DNA of 21,513 nucleotides from Candidatus Kapaibacterium sp. (GTDB lineage Bacteria; Bacteroidota; Ignavibacteria; Kapaibacteriales; UBA2268): contig CALHRB010000293.1 of the NCBI GenBank assembly GCA_938038165.1, forward strand, positions 1 through 21,513. The letters are read 5' to 3'. Within the stretch, counting starts at the first letter, position 1. The number at the start of each line of letters is the position of its first letter. The translations under genes and the position numbers were made by a program. The notes under the pieces are model-generated. The model had not been told where the DNA came from, made no database searches, and saw only the letters and a list, made by a program, of their open reading frames with translations. Positions 1 through 6,911 of this stretch are shown piece after piece.

Positions 1-298
1 CGATAAATTCAGTAGTGGAACTTTTATCAATCCTGATGGTAATTATGAAAGAATCAAACCCGAAGAAATTAAGATTTCAGTTACTGACTTCTGGATTAGC
101 CCTGATGGTAGGCGATATCCCGCCGGATGGATTATGATAATTCCAAAACATTCTATAAATATAAAAATTACCCCATACATCAAAAATCAAGAACATAAGC
201 TTTCATTTCGCTATTGGGAGGGTGCAGTTTTATTGAGTGGGAAATTTAATGGCAGGTCTCTAAGCGGCAAAGGTTATGTTGAATTAACTGGTTATTAA
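1..298 (+). CDS. AttH/CrtC-type lipocalin-like hydrolase, C-terminal end (5' truncated)
   Basis: The reading frame starting at base 2 is open from the window edge and ends with TAA at 296-298, giving 98 residues. The peptide contains 'SSGTFINPDG', 'DFWISPDGRRYPAGW', 'FRYWEGAV' and ends 'GKGYVELTGY'. This ending is the hallmark of the AttH/carotenoid 1,2-hydratase (CrtC) lipocalin-like family (COG5621, 'predicted secreted hydrolase'). Family members are usually 330-380 residues, so about a quarter is visible. Relatives are often exported and encoded beside FtsX-type ABC transporter genes; whether that applies here lies outside the window. The substrate is unknown, and a true carotenoid hydratase function cannot be claimed from this fragment. 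The gene faces the SSB gene across 66 bases with no convincing terminator hairpin. Confidence 0.85.
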   Translation, partial: DKFSSGTFINPDGNYERIKPEEIKISVTDFWISPDGRRYPAGWIMIIPKHSINIKITPYIKNQEHKLSFRYWEGAVLLSGKFNGRSLSGKGYVELTGY

Positions 299-364
299 GA
301 AATAAAAAAATCATCAAGAAAAAAAGCCAAAGCTATTAATTATTCCTCACTTTATTGAGATTTA

Positions 365-805
365 TTAATTCTCATTCTTTGAAATTTTTTTTTCAAATTC
401 TCTGTCAAAATTAATATTCTCATCTGAGTCATCATCGAATGAATCAATATCTGTATCATATTCTTTTGACCTTTTAGTTTCGAGAATGAGCATATTATCT
501 GCAAGAACTTCGACTACGTTTTTCTTATTGCCGTTCTTATCCTCGAAAGAGCGGGATTGCAAACGCCCTTCAATAAAAATTTTCGAACCTTTTTTCACAA
601 GTTTGGTGATAATTTCGGCGAGTCCTCGCCAGGCTACAATGGAGTGCCAATCAGTATGTTCTTGCAAAGTTCCATCTTTCTCACGCCAGCTTTCAGTTGT
701 GGCTAATCTGAAGGATGTAACAGGAATTCCGTTCGGTGTGAATTTTAATTCTGGATCTTTACCAACATTTCCAATCAACATTACTTTATTCAAAGAGCGT
801 GTCAT
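365..805 (-). CDS. ssb: Single-stranded DNA-binding protein (SSB) with non-canonical C-terminus
   Basis: This 146-residue protein has the SSB OB-fold: 'LNKVMLIGNVGKDPELKFTPNG' at residues 5-26, 'TDWHSIVAW' around 51-59, 'LVKKGSKIFIEGRLQ' and 'NVVEVLADNMLILE' near 96-109. It would coat single-stranded DNA during replication, repair and recombination, normally as a tetramer. The start is ATG at 803-805, with a good Shine-Dalgarno-like GGGGG (minus strand, 814-810) four bases before it. After the OB-fold there is an acidic linker (about residues 115-133), but the protein ends 'KKISKNEN'. The usual acidic tip ending in Pro-Phe, which recruits partner proteins, is absent. No alternative frame near the 3' end restores such a tip. 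It may be an accessory SSB paralogue. The fold assignment is very secure; the cellular role is inferred. Confidence 0.95.
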   Translation of the reverse strand: MTRSLNKVMLIGNVGKDPELKFTPNGIPVTSFRLATTESWREKDGTLQEHTDWHSIVAWRGLAEIITKLVKKGSKIFIEGRLQSRSFEDKNGNKKNVVEVLADNMLILETKRSKEYDTDIDSFDDDSDENINFDREFEKKISKNEN

Positions 806-946
806 AATTCCCCCAATCGAAAAAACCGAAAAACAAATTAAGAATTATTAAATCTATACTTAACAAAAAAATAGCTTCATAAGGGGTGGAATTTAATCTA
901 TCGAGCCTCTTTGTCGTTATACTTTTGCTCTTTTTCATTATCCAAC

Positions 947-984
947 ATTATCGTTTTGTTAATTTGTAATTAATAACGAATAAT
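947..984. repeat. Imperfect inverted repeat in the ssb/kinase intergenic region
   Basis: ATTATCGTT (947-955) pairs with AACGAATAAT (975-984) with one bulged A, and TTAATT (959-964) pairs with AATTAA (968-973) around a three-base centre. Together this makes about 15 paired positions. It lies between two divergent start codons, as an operator would. It is not followed by a T-tract on either strand, so it is not an intrinsic terminator. In AT-rich DNA such a structure can arise by chance. Confidence 0.3.
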
Positions 985-1041
985 CAAAAAAAAATTTTAC
1001 TTGGCAATAAAAATAAATACTGTATTAATTCTGTTTTACAA

Positions 1042-1049
1042 TATATTTG
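1042..1049 (+). promoter_or_regulatory. Possible Bacteroidota-type -7 box (TATATTTG) upstream of the signalling operon
   Basis: The sequence matches the Bacteroidota -7 consensus TAnnTTTG and lies 52 bases before the ATG at 1102. No TTTG -33 element is present at the expected 19-21 base spacing, so the call is weak. Confidence 0.3.
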
Positions 1050-1101
1050 CAAATATTGGTCTTGAGCAATTTTTTGCTAATCATTAAGATAATTAATATT
1101 T

Positions 1102-2079
1102 ATGACAGAAAAAGAAATATTATGTGAAAAAATATATGAAGTAACTAATTGGAAAATCAATCCGTTCAGAATGAAAATAGTTACTGATACCTCTGATTGG
1201 ATGGGGATCAACCGGGGCGATGTAATAAGGTTGAATAATATGGATTATGTAGTCAGGGGCAATATGAGAGAACCTCGATTTGGAATTGACGACCAGCCTA
1301 AATATTGGGTTTTTAGTGCAGTAGAGCTCGAAACCGGTAAAGAAAAAATCATTAAGACTGTATTCCACGAGGAATTCTATGCTCATATTGGTATTTTAAA
1401 AATTAAATGCTATCGAAACCCGGAAAAAGAAGGTAAAGTTCTTGATCTGGTCAGAAATGATGAAAGATTTATGCAGGGTTTTACCGTTTATGACGAAAAA
1501 GGAAATAATGTTAGAGTTATTGATTACATTTTGGGAACCTCGTTATTCAATTATATTCCTTCAATAAATCAAACACACGAAGAATACTTTTTTACTACAT
1601 TGCCCAAAATAATGCACAAATTGTATGAATCTTTCCTTGCGATACTTCATTTACATCAAAACGGCTTTTGCCACGGAGACATCAGAAATGATCATATTTT
1701 TATCGAAACAAGAACTGGAAAATATCGATGGATTGATTTTGATTTAATGCAAGATGTTTCCGATTTTGATCTCTGGAGTTTTAGCAATATAATAGGATAT
1801 GCTGTTGCAAAAGGCATCAGGACTTTCGATTCTGTTCTGAAAAGTAATGAATTTAGCGAAGAAATCAAAAATTCACTTCGAAGGGAGGACGGGTCAGCTT
1901 TTTATAATTACAGGATTTTAAACTTGAAAAAGATTTATCCTTATATTCCCAATCACCTGGATAATATCTTGAGACATTTCACGATAAAACCCGACAAATT
2001 CTATCGGGATTCCCATGAATTTTGTGATGATTTCAAAAATATGATTGACAAGGAATTTCCTATCAACTCAAAAATTTAA
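1102..2079 (+). CDS. Kinase-like protein (HGD-type catalytic loop), first gene of signalling operon
   Basis: The protein has 325 residues. The second half carries a protein-kinase-like catalytic loop 'HGDIRNDHIF' (H191, D193, N196), followed by 'WIDFDL' (D212, D214) in place of the usual DFG. The loop form H-G-D resembles small-molecule or lipopolysaccharide-type kinases as well as Ser/Thr kinases. K85 in 'KIIKTVF' may be the ATP-binding lysine. The N-terminal part (about 30-80) looks like a small beta-rich domain that may belong to the kinase N-lobe. No signal peptide or membrane segment is seen, so it should be cytoplasmic. The ATG lacks a clear Shine-Dalgarno site. It lies 32 bases upstream of a histidine kinase gene and is probably co-transcribed with it and the response regulator. 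Kinase fold is likely from the motifs; substrate and activity are unknown. Confidence 0.75.
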   Translation: MTEKEILCEKIYEVTNWKINPFRMKIVTDTSDWMGINRGDVIRLNNMDYVVRGNMREPRFGIDDQPKYWVFSAVELETGKEKIIKTVFHEEFYAHIGILKIKCYRNPEKEGKVLDLVRNDERFMQGFTVYDEKGNNVRVIDYILGTSLFNYIPSINQTHEEYFFTTLPKIMHKLYESFLAILHLHQNGFCHGDIRNDHIFIETRTGKYRWIDFDLMQDVSDFDLWSFSNIIGYAVAKGIRTFDSVLKSNEFSEEIKNSLRREDGSAFYNYRILNLKKIYPYIPNHLDNILRHFTIKPDKFYRDSHEFCDDFKNMIDKEFPINSKI

Positions 2080-2111
2080 AATTAATTAAAAATTATGCGT
2101 CTTATCAATAA

Positions 2112-3929
2112 ATGAGAACAATAATCATAGGTGGCGGCAAAGGGTGTAAGTCAATCCTTGATTTGACTAAAGGAACTTTTCTTAAAGAACTCAAACTCGA
2201 AATACTTTCAGTAGTTGACATAAATGAAAATGCACCCGGTATGCTCTATGCAAGAGAGCTTGGAATAAAAACTCTCACAAATCTCGATTTAGCTCTTTCT
2301 ATTGATGATTTGGAATTAATAATCGAATTGACCGGAAACGACAAATTTCTTCAGGAACTTTATAAAAATTTAAAGCCGGGCATAAAAATCATTGATCATA
2401 CCTTTGCCCATGTTTTTTGGGACCTTGTTAATGCTCAAGATGAAATTTTAAATCAGTTCAATGAACTTCAGAAACTGGAAAGTATTTTGAAAAAGGAGCA
2501 ATATTTCCTTCAAAACATATTCGACAGCGATTATGACCTTAATCTGGTAATAAATTTAGAAAAAAAAATCATCCGCTCCAACAAGCAATTTCTTGAATTT
2601 ATTAATAAAAACCAATCTGATATACTTGGCAAAAGCTATATTGACATTCTTAAAAGTCTCGAACTTGATATTGATCTGGAAGATATTGAAAAGAACATTA
2701 CTCACGTTATCGAAACAAAAAAGCCAATTACATCTATTCGATTTCTACGAAAACCGGTTGAATCTCATTGGGAAATCGCAAGAATACCAATTTTTGACGA
2801 GAATGACAATATTTATTCAATTCTAATTAAATGGCACAGAATAACTGAAAAAGTAATGCTGATGCGACAGATCGAACAGCAGGAAATTCGTTTCAAAAGC
2901 TTCATTAATACTGCTCAGGATTGGATTTCCATCAAGGACAAAGAAGGAAAATACGTTATCGTAAACCCTGTTACCGCCTCTGCTTTCGGGAAAAAAACCG
3001 ACGATTTTATCGGAAAAAAACCCGAAGACTTACTCCCTGAAAAAATTGCTTCCTTGATTAAAAAACATGACGAAGAAGTAATCAGGCTTCGCCAACATAA
3101 ACAGTATGACGAAAAATTAACTATTCAAGGACAGGAACGACATTTTAAGATGACACGATTCCCTTTGATTGATCAAAATAATGAAATTATCGGTACCTGC
3201 ACAATAGGAAGAGACGTTACTAACGAAGTGCTTCTGCAGGAACAACTCATACAAAATGAAAAACTCGCTGCTCTTGGGAAATTAGCCGCCGGAGTCGCTC
3301 ACGAAATTAACAATCCATTGACCGGAATACTCGCTTATGCTGAAGATCTACTGGACTCAGTTCCTAATTCACCAGAATTAAAAGACGACATAAAAGTCAT
3401 CATCAGAGAAACTCTAAGATGCAGAGATATAGTCCGAAATTTATTAGATTTTGCCCGTCAGGATAATCCTGTTTTTCAAATTATTGACCCAAATATGATA
3501 ATAAATCAGACTCTTTCGCTTGTTGTTCGATTACCACAATTCAGGGATATTAAAATCAACACCATATTTTATGATAAAATTCCAAAAATTGAATCAGACC
3601 CCAAGCAATTGCAACAAGTCCTTCTCAATTTGATGATTAATGCGGCAGACGCTATGAAACTCAAAGGAAATTTAACAATCACAACAGATTACTTAAAGAA
3701 CAAAAACATGTGTTGCATTTCAGTAGAAGACGACGGTCCCGGCGTTCCAGAAAACTTGATTGACAAAATATTCGAACCCTTCTTTTCAACAAAAAACACA
3801 AATGGACTGGGATTGGCTGTCAGTTGGGGAATAATTGAAAGACATCACGGAACAATCGAAGTTGATACTGCCGATTCGGGCGGTGCAATTTTCAGAATTT
3901 TATTACCAGCAAGCAACAAAATAAATTAA
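2112..3929 (+). CDS. PAS sensor histidine kinase with N-terminal Rossmann-like domain
   Basis: This soluble 605-residue histidine kinase has no transmembrane segment. Residues 1-105 form a Rossmann-like nucleotide-binding domain: glycine-rich 'IIIGGGKGCKS', 'SVVDINENAPGMLYAREL', and 'LIIELTGN', as in NAD(P)-dependent dehydrogenases. A coiled linker and two PAS-like domains follow (about 132-245 and 260-372). The dimerisation domain has H397 in 'GVAHEINNPLTG' as the phosphorylated histidine. The ATPase domain has the N-box (N510 in 'NLMINAADAM'), G1 box 'DDGPGVP' (540-546), F-box 'FEPFFSTK' and G2 'GLGL' (565-568). It probably autophosphorylates and passes phosphate to D56 of the regulator encoded 10 bases downstream. 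The Rossmann and PAS domains suggest sensing of an intracellular redox or metabolic cue; that is inference. Kinase identity is secure. Confidence 0.95.
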   Translation: MRTIIIGGGKGCKSILDLTKGTFLKELKLEILSVVDINENAPGMLYARELGIKTLTNLDLALSIDDLELIIELTGNDKFLQELYKNLKPGIKIIDHTFAHVFWDLVNAQDEILNQFNELQKLESILKKEQYFLQNIFDSDYDLNLVINLEKKIIRSNKQFLEFINKNQSDILGKSYIDILKSLELDIDLEDIEKNITHVIETKKPITSIRFLRKPVESHWEIARIPIFDENDNIYSILIKWHRITEKVMLMRQIEQQEIRFKSFINTAQDWISIKDKEGKYVIVNPVTASAFGKKTDDFIGKKPEDLLPEKIASLIKKHDEEVIRLRQHKQYDEKLTIQGQERHFKMTRFPLIDQNNEIIGTCTIGRDVTNEVLLQEQLIQNEKLAALGKLAAGVAHEINNPLTGILAYAEDLLDSVPNSPELKDDIKVIIRETLRCRDIVRNLLDFARQDNPVFQIIDPNMIINQTLSLVVRLPQFRDIKINTIFYDKIPKIESDPKQLQQVLLNLMINAADAMKLKGNLTITTDYLKNKNMCCISVEDDGPGVPENLIDKIFEPFFSTKNTNGLGLAVSWGIIERHHGTIEVDTADSGGAIFRILLPASNKIN

Positions 3930-3935
3930 AAGGAA
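3929..3935 (+). promoter_or_regulatory. Shine-Dalgarno site of the response regulator gene
   Basis: AAAGGAA overlaps the last base of the histidine kinase stop codon and lies four bases before the ATG at 3940. It is one of the few strong ribosome binding sites in the window and suggests the regulator is translated well from the shared transcript. Confidence 0.6.
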
Positions 3936-3939
3936 ACTT

Positions 3940-4719
3940 ATGGACGAAAAAATAAACATTCTTGTAATAGACGACGAAAGAATAGTTCTTGATAGTATTG
4001 CCAAAATTTTAAAAAATGAGCCTTATTATTCTCTGACATTATGTCAATCACCCGAAGAATCAAAACAATTCATTCAAAATAATAATTATCAAATCATTCT
4101 AACTGATTTGATGATGCCCGAAATTGATGGACTGGAGATTTTAAAAATTGCAAAAGAACGAAATAATCAGACTCAGGTTATAATGATCACTGGCTATGCA
4201 ACAATAAATACAGCTTTGCAGGCAATGCAACTTGGAGCATTTGATTATCTGTCAAAACCATTTACTAAGGACGAACTTAAAAGAGTCATTCAACGCTCTG
4301 TTGATTCAATTTCGATGATTTCTGTCGAGCACACCTTAAAGCACTCAGAAATGAAAAGAGAGGGACAGTTTGGAGGATTAACCGGAATAGGAAAATATTG
4401 CTGGTTAATGCGAGAGGACGATGGGGACGTTCTGATTGGAATCGAGAGATCGCTTTTGTATTCTATTGGTTATATTCAAACTATTTATTTGCCTTCGAAA
4501 GGTGACGAATTACGGCAGGGCAGTGTTTTTTTTCAAATTTTTTCGAACGACTTAAGAGCTCATTCTGTTACTTCTCCGCTTTCGGGCATTGTCAAAGAAG
4601 TTAACCAAAGTGTCCTGGACGATCCAAATAATGCTCTTTCCGATCCTTACGAAACAGGCTGGCTAATCAGGCTTAAACCGAATAATTTCGACGAAGAAGT
4701 CAAACTTTTAGGAAGATAA
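3940..4719 (+). CDS. Response regulator with GcvH-like output domain lacking the lipoyl lysine
   Basis: This 259-residue protein begins with an NtrC-type receiver domain (1-120). It has the acidic pair D11/D12, phospho-acceptor D56 in 'ILTDLMMPEIDG', T84 in 'MITGYA' and K106 in 'LSKPF'. No AAA+ or DNA-binding domain follows. Instead residues 150-255 resemble the H protein of the glycine cleavage system: 'WLMREDDGDVLIGIERS', 'TIYLPSKGDE', 'TSPLSGIVKEVN', and 'DPYETGWLIRLKP'. In GcvH the lipoyl lysine lies eight residues before the Pro of the P-x-S-G motif. Here that area reads 'NDLRAHSVTSPLSG', and there is no lysine between K187 and K219. Lipoylation at the normal site is therefore not possible. 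The domain may be a protein-protein or ligand-binding output. The histidine kinase 10 bases upstream is the likely partner. Domain calls are secure; function is unknown. Confidence 0.9.
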   Translation: MDEKINILVIDDERIVLDSIAKILKNEPYYSLTLCQSPEESKQFIQNNNYQIILTDLMMPEIDGLEILKIAKERNNQTQVIMITGYATINTALQAMQLGAFDYLSKPFTKDELKRVIQRSVDSISMISVEHTLKHSEMKREGQFGGLTGIGKYCWLMREDDGDVLIGIERSLLYSIGYIQTIYLPSKGDELRQGSVFFQIFSNDLRAHSVTSPLSGIVKEVNQSVLDDPNNALSDPYETGWLIRLKPNNFDEEVKLLGR

Positions 4720-4846
4720 GCACATTATTAATATTTAAAAAAAGCAAATATTGAACAGCTTTTGTAATCTTGTGTTGCAAATCTGATTTTTTTTTCCGAT
4801 ATTTACTTTTTTTTAATTGTAAATTATTCAATAACTTATTTTTATA

Positions 4847-6028
4847 ATGAAAGATCCTGTATCGACAAGCATAGATAAATATCAAGAAGAAGAAATAAAC
4901 CCATTATGTGTTTATTGTAAAAGCTCCAAAGTCATAAAACACGGTCAAACTTCTACGGGAAATAAAAGATTCAGATGCAGAAACTGTGGAAAAACCTGGG
5001 TGCTCGAAAGAAAGGAAACAGTTCGCCCCGATTTGGCTGATATGACAGAAGCATATCTGAACGGAAGAACTTGCCGCGATTTAGTCCCTATTTATCATAG
5101 TTCACCTCTGCGTATAAATCAGAAAATTCGGGAATTCCTTGATGGATGCCCCCACTGGGAAGAATATCTTGATGCTTCTGTTAATGACCATCATCCAAGG
5201 CTAATTTATCTGATCGGCAGGAATTTTTCTTGCTCGACCAAAAATTCAAAAGGCAATACAATGTTTCTTGCAATGGCTATTGATTCACTTTCAACAGTAG
5301 TCCTCGGTTTTGAGATTTCTCAAAAAGATTCTCGGGAGGTATGGTTATCACTTTTGGACAGAATGAATTGCAGAAATATTATATGCCCAACTTTTATGAC
5401 AAACGGCTCAAAAAACATTGAGGAAGCCGTTAATACTGTTTTTCCATATTCAACAACAAGAATATTCTACCATAAGGCTTATAGAGACAAAGAATTGAAT
5501 TGCTGTATTTCAAGATTACCAATTAACAACAAATTACTTAACGACGCTCTTAAAGCCTATGATACTCTTAAAAATCATAATTTAAGTGAATACCTGAAAG
5601 AAAATAATAACAAGAAATTAAGGGATTATCTATTGACCAATCCCGAATTATTCACAAAAAGGTTAAAAGAAAGGCTTGAAAGTCGCCCTAAAATAAGAAT
5701 AGAAGGGCTTTCTACAGCTTTTCAAATGCGTTTTGAAAAATTTCATATGCTTAAGGACGATCCTTACCCTTTGATTAATGGTTGGATTGCAAAATGGATG
5801 ACAAACAGGTTGGATTTTGGTTTTAGCAGATTGTCAGTTTATTCTCAAATTCCAAGTATAACTAATTTTAAGATGTATTCCTGCGGAAATCTGCCCTATA
5901 AATTAAATTTAAAAGAAGACAGTCCACAACTTAAAGCTTTTGTAATTGAAATTGCTGCAAGAGCCTTACAAGTGCCGGTTTTTTATTCAAAATGCGAAAT
6001 GAAGCTGGATAAGTGCAGTCTATTCTGA
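4847..6028 (+). CDS. Transposase-derived zinc-ribbon protein, catalytic residues lost
   Basis: This 393-residue protein has an N-terminal zinc ribbon (C21-x2-C24, C44-x2-C47; 'CVYCKSSKVIKHG', 'RFRCRNCGKTW') like those of IS1-type and related transposases. It is followed by a helical DNA-binding-like part and an RNase H-like core. The core resembles Mutator/IS256-type transposases: 'LAMAIDSLSTVVLGFEIS', 'SREVWLSLLDRM', 'TNGSKNIEEAVNTVFP'. Where these enzymes have catalytic Asp in 'DG', this protein has 'YLIGRNF' (I123) and 'MTNGSKN' (N186). No terminal inverted repeats were found. The stop codon directly abuts that of the next gene, leaving no room for a right end. It is probably a domesticated or inactive transposase relative, possibly a DNA-binding protein. 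The exact family is uncertain. Start ATG 4847 has no clear Shine-Dalgarno site. Confidence 0.7.
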   Translation: MKDPVSTSIDKYQEEEINPLCVYCKSSKVIKHGQTSTGNKRFRCRNCGKTWVLERKETVRPDLADMTEAYLNGRTCRDLVPIYHSSPLRINQKIREFLDGCPHWEEYLDASVNDHHPRLIYLIGRNFSCSTKNSKGNTMFLAMAIDSLSTVVLGFEISQKDSREVWLSLLDRMNCRNIICPTFMTNGSKNIEEAVNTVFPYSTTRIFYHKAYRDKELNCCISRLPINNKLLNDALKAYDTLKNHNLSEYLKENNNKKLRDYLLTNPELFTKRLKERLESRPKIRIEGLSTAFQMRFEKFHMLKDDPYPLINGWIAKWMTNRLDFGFSRLSVYSQIPSITNFKMYSCGNLPYKLNLKEDSPQLKAFVIEIAARALQVPVFYSKCEMKLDKCSLF

Positions 6029-6874
6029 TCAATCTGAAAGTATCTGAATATAATTTTTTGTTCTTTCGTCTTTTGGATTATTGAATATTTGTTCAGGTTT
6101 ACCGATTTCTATTATGTTACCTTCCTCCATATAAACAACATAATCCGAAGCATTCTTAGCGAAATTCATTGCGTGAGTTACAACAATCTGCGTCATACCT
6201 TCTTTGTGTAAATTCTTCATTACTTCTATTACTTCCACAACAAGTTCTGGATCCAGAGCTGATGTTGGTTCATCATATAACATAACCTGTGGGTTCATAG
6301 CCAAAGCTCTTGCTATTGCAACCCTTTGAGCTTGTCCGCCAGAAAGTTGATGAGGGTATCGGTCAATAAATTTTTCCAATCCGACTTTTTCAAGCAATTG
6401 AACAGCCCTCAATTTTGCCTGATTTGTTGTTTCTCTCTTAACAATTTTGGGCGAAATGATGACATTATCCAGAACCGTTAGGTGAGGGAAAAGATTTAAA
6501 TCCTGAAACAACATTCCAACTCTTTTTCTGACTGTGTTTGCCTTAATCTGAAAATCTTCGTCAAGTAAGCTTTCGCTCTCTGGTGTTTGAAATGGTAGCT
6601 TAAGACGAACCTTTTTTGTTCTTTGAAATTCCCCTCCAATCTTATTATGATTTGTGCGGGAAAGTGTTATTCCTGCAATACGTATTGTTCCCTCGTCTAA
6701 AATTTCCAGGCAATTCAGGCACCTTAGAAAGGTGGTTTTGCCACATCCTGAACGACCGATGATTGAAACTAATTCACCTCTGCGAACATCAAGCTCAATC
6801 CCTTTTAGAATGTGATTATTCCCATAATACTTGTGTAGATTTCTAACGCTAATAATATTATCTTGATCTTCCAA
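6029..6874 (-). CDS. GlnQ-type ABC transporter ATP-binding protein (orphan, with insertion)
   Basis: The 281-residue nucleotide-binding subunit has Walker A 'GRSGCGKT' (40-47), Q-loop Q124 in 'MLFQDLNLFPHLTV', signature 'LSGGQ' (177-181), Walker B 'VMLYDEP' (D201, E202) and H-loop H234 in 'VTHAM'. The sequence style is that of polar amino-acid uptake systems (GlnQ/HisP). These are usually about 240-258 residues. The extra length lies mostly at residues 75-113, a charged insert between the first ATPase half and the Q-loop. The start is TTG at 6872-6874: a stop codon lies two codons upstream and the ABC domain begins at residue 8, so no ATG fits. No permease or binding-protein gene is adjacent; the neighbours are a transposase-like gene and an esterase-like gene. 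ATPase identity is secure; transported substrate is unknown. Confidence 0.92.
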   Translation of the reverse strand: MEDQDNIISVRNLHKYYGNNHILKGIELDVRRGELVSIIGRSGCGKTTFLRCLNCLEILDEGTIRIAGITLSRTNHNKIGGEFQRTKKVRLKLPFQTPESESLLDEDFQIKANTVRKRVGMLFQDLNLFPHLTVLDNVIISPKIVKRETTNQAKLRAVQLLEKVGLEKFIDRYPHQLSGGQAQRVAIARALAMNPQVMLYDEPTSALDPELVVEVIEVMKNLHKEGMTQIVVTHAMNFAKNASDYVVYMEEGNIIEIGKPEQIFNNPKDERTKNYIQILSD

Positions 6875-6911
6875 ATTTCAGTATATTGATTGTTAATTTA
6901 TCATTAAAATA

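Larger units (their letters stand above)
806..1101. other. Divergent intergenic region between ssb and the signalling operon (296 bases)
   Basis: This is the longest gene-free stretch in the window. It separates the divergently transcribed ssb (minus) and the kinase-like gene (plus), so it should hold promoters for both. It contains an imperfect AT-rich inverted repeat (947-984), a TTGGCA at 1001-1006 and a TATATTTG box at 1042-1049. No open frame with coding character and no tRNA-like structure was seen in it. Confidence 0.5.

Noticed and set aside
336..362. Weak hairpin (CTCA / TGAG) between the AttH-like gene and ssb
   Set aside because: Only four base pairs and no following T-tract, so not accepted as a terminator.
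2095..2115. Six-codon ORF overlapping the histidine kinase start as ATGA, a possible leader peptide
   Set aside because: Too short to judge, no Shine-Dalgarno site, and no attenuator-like structure; chance is likely.
4728..4754. AT-only hairpin (AATATTT / AAATATT) just after the response regulator gene
   Set aside because: It could be a terminator, but the stem is only A/T pairs and no T-tract follows directly; such repeats are expected by chance in this AT-rich DNA.
4720..4846. Possible left end of an insertion sequence upstream of the transposase-like gene
   Set aside because: No inverted repeat partner was found near 6029 or inside the ABC gene, and no target-site duplication was visible.
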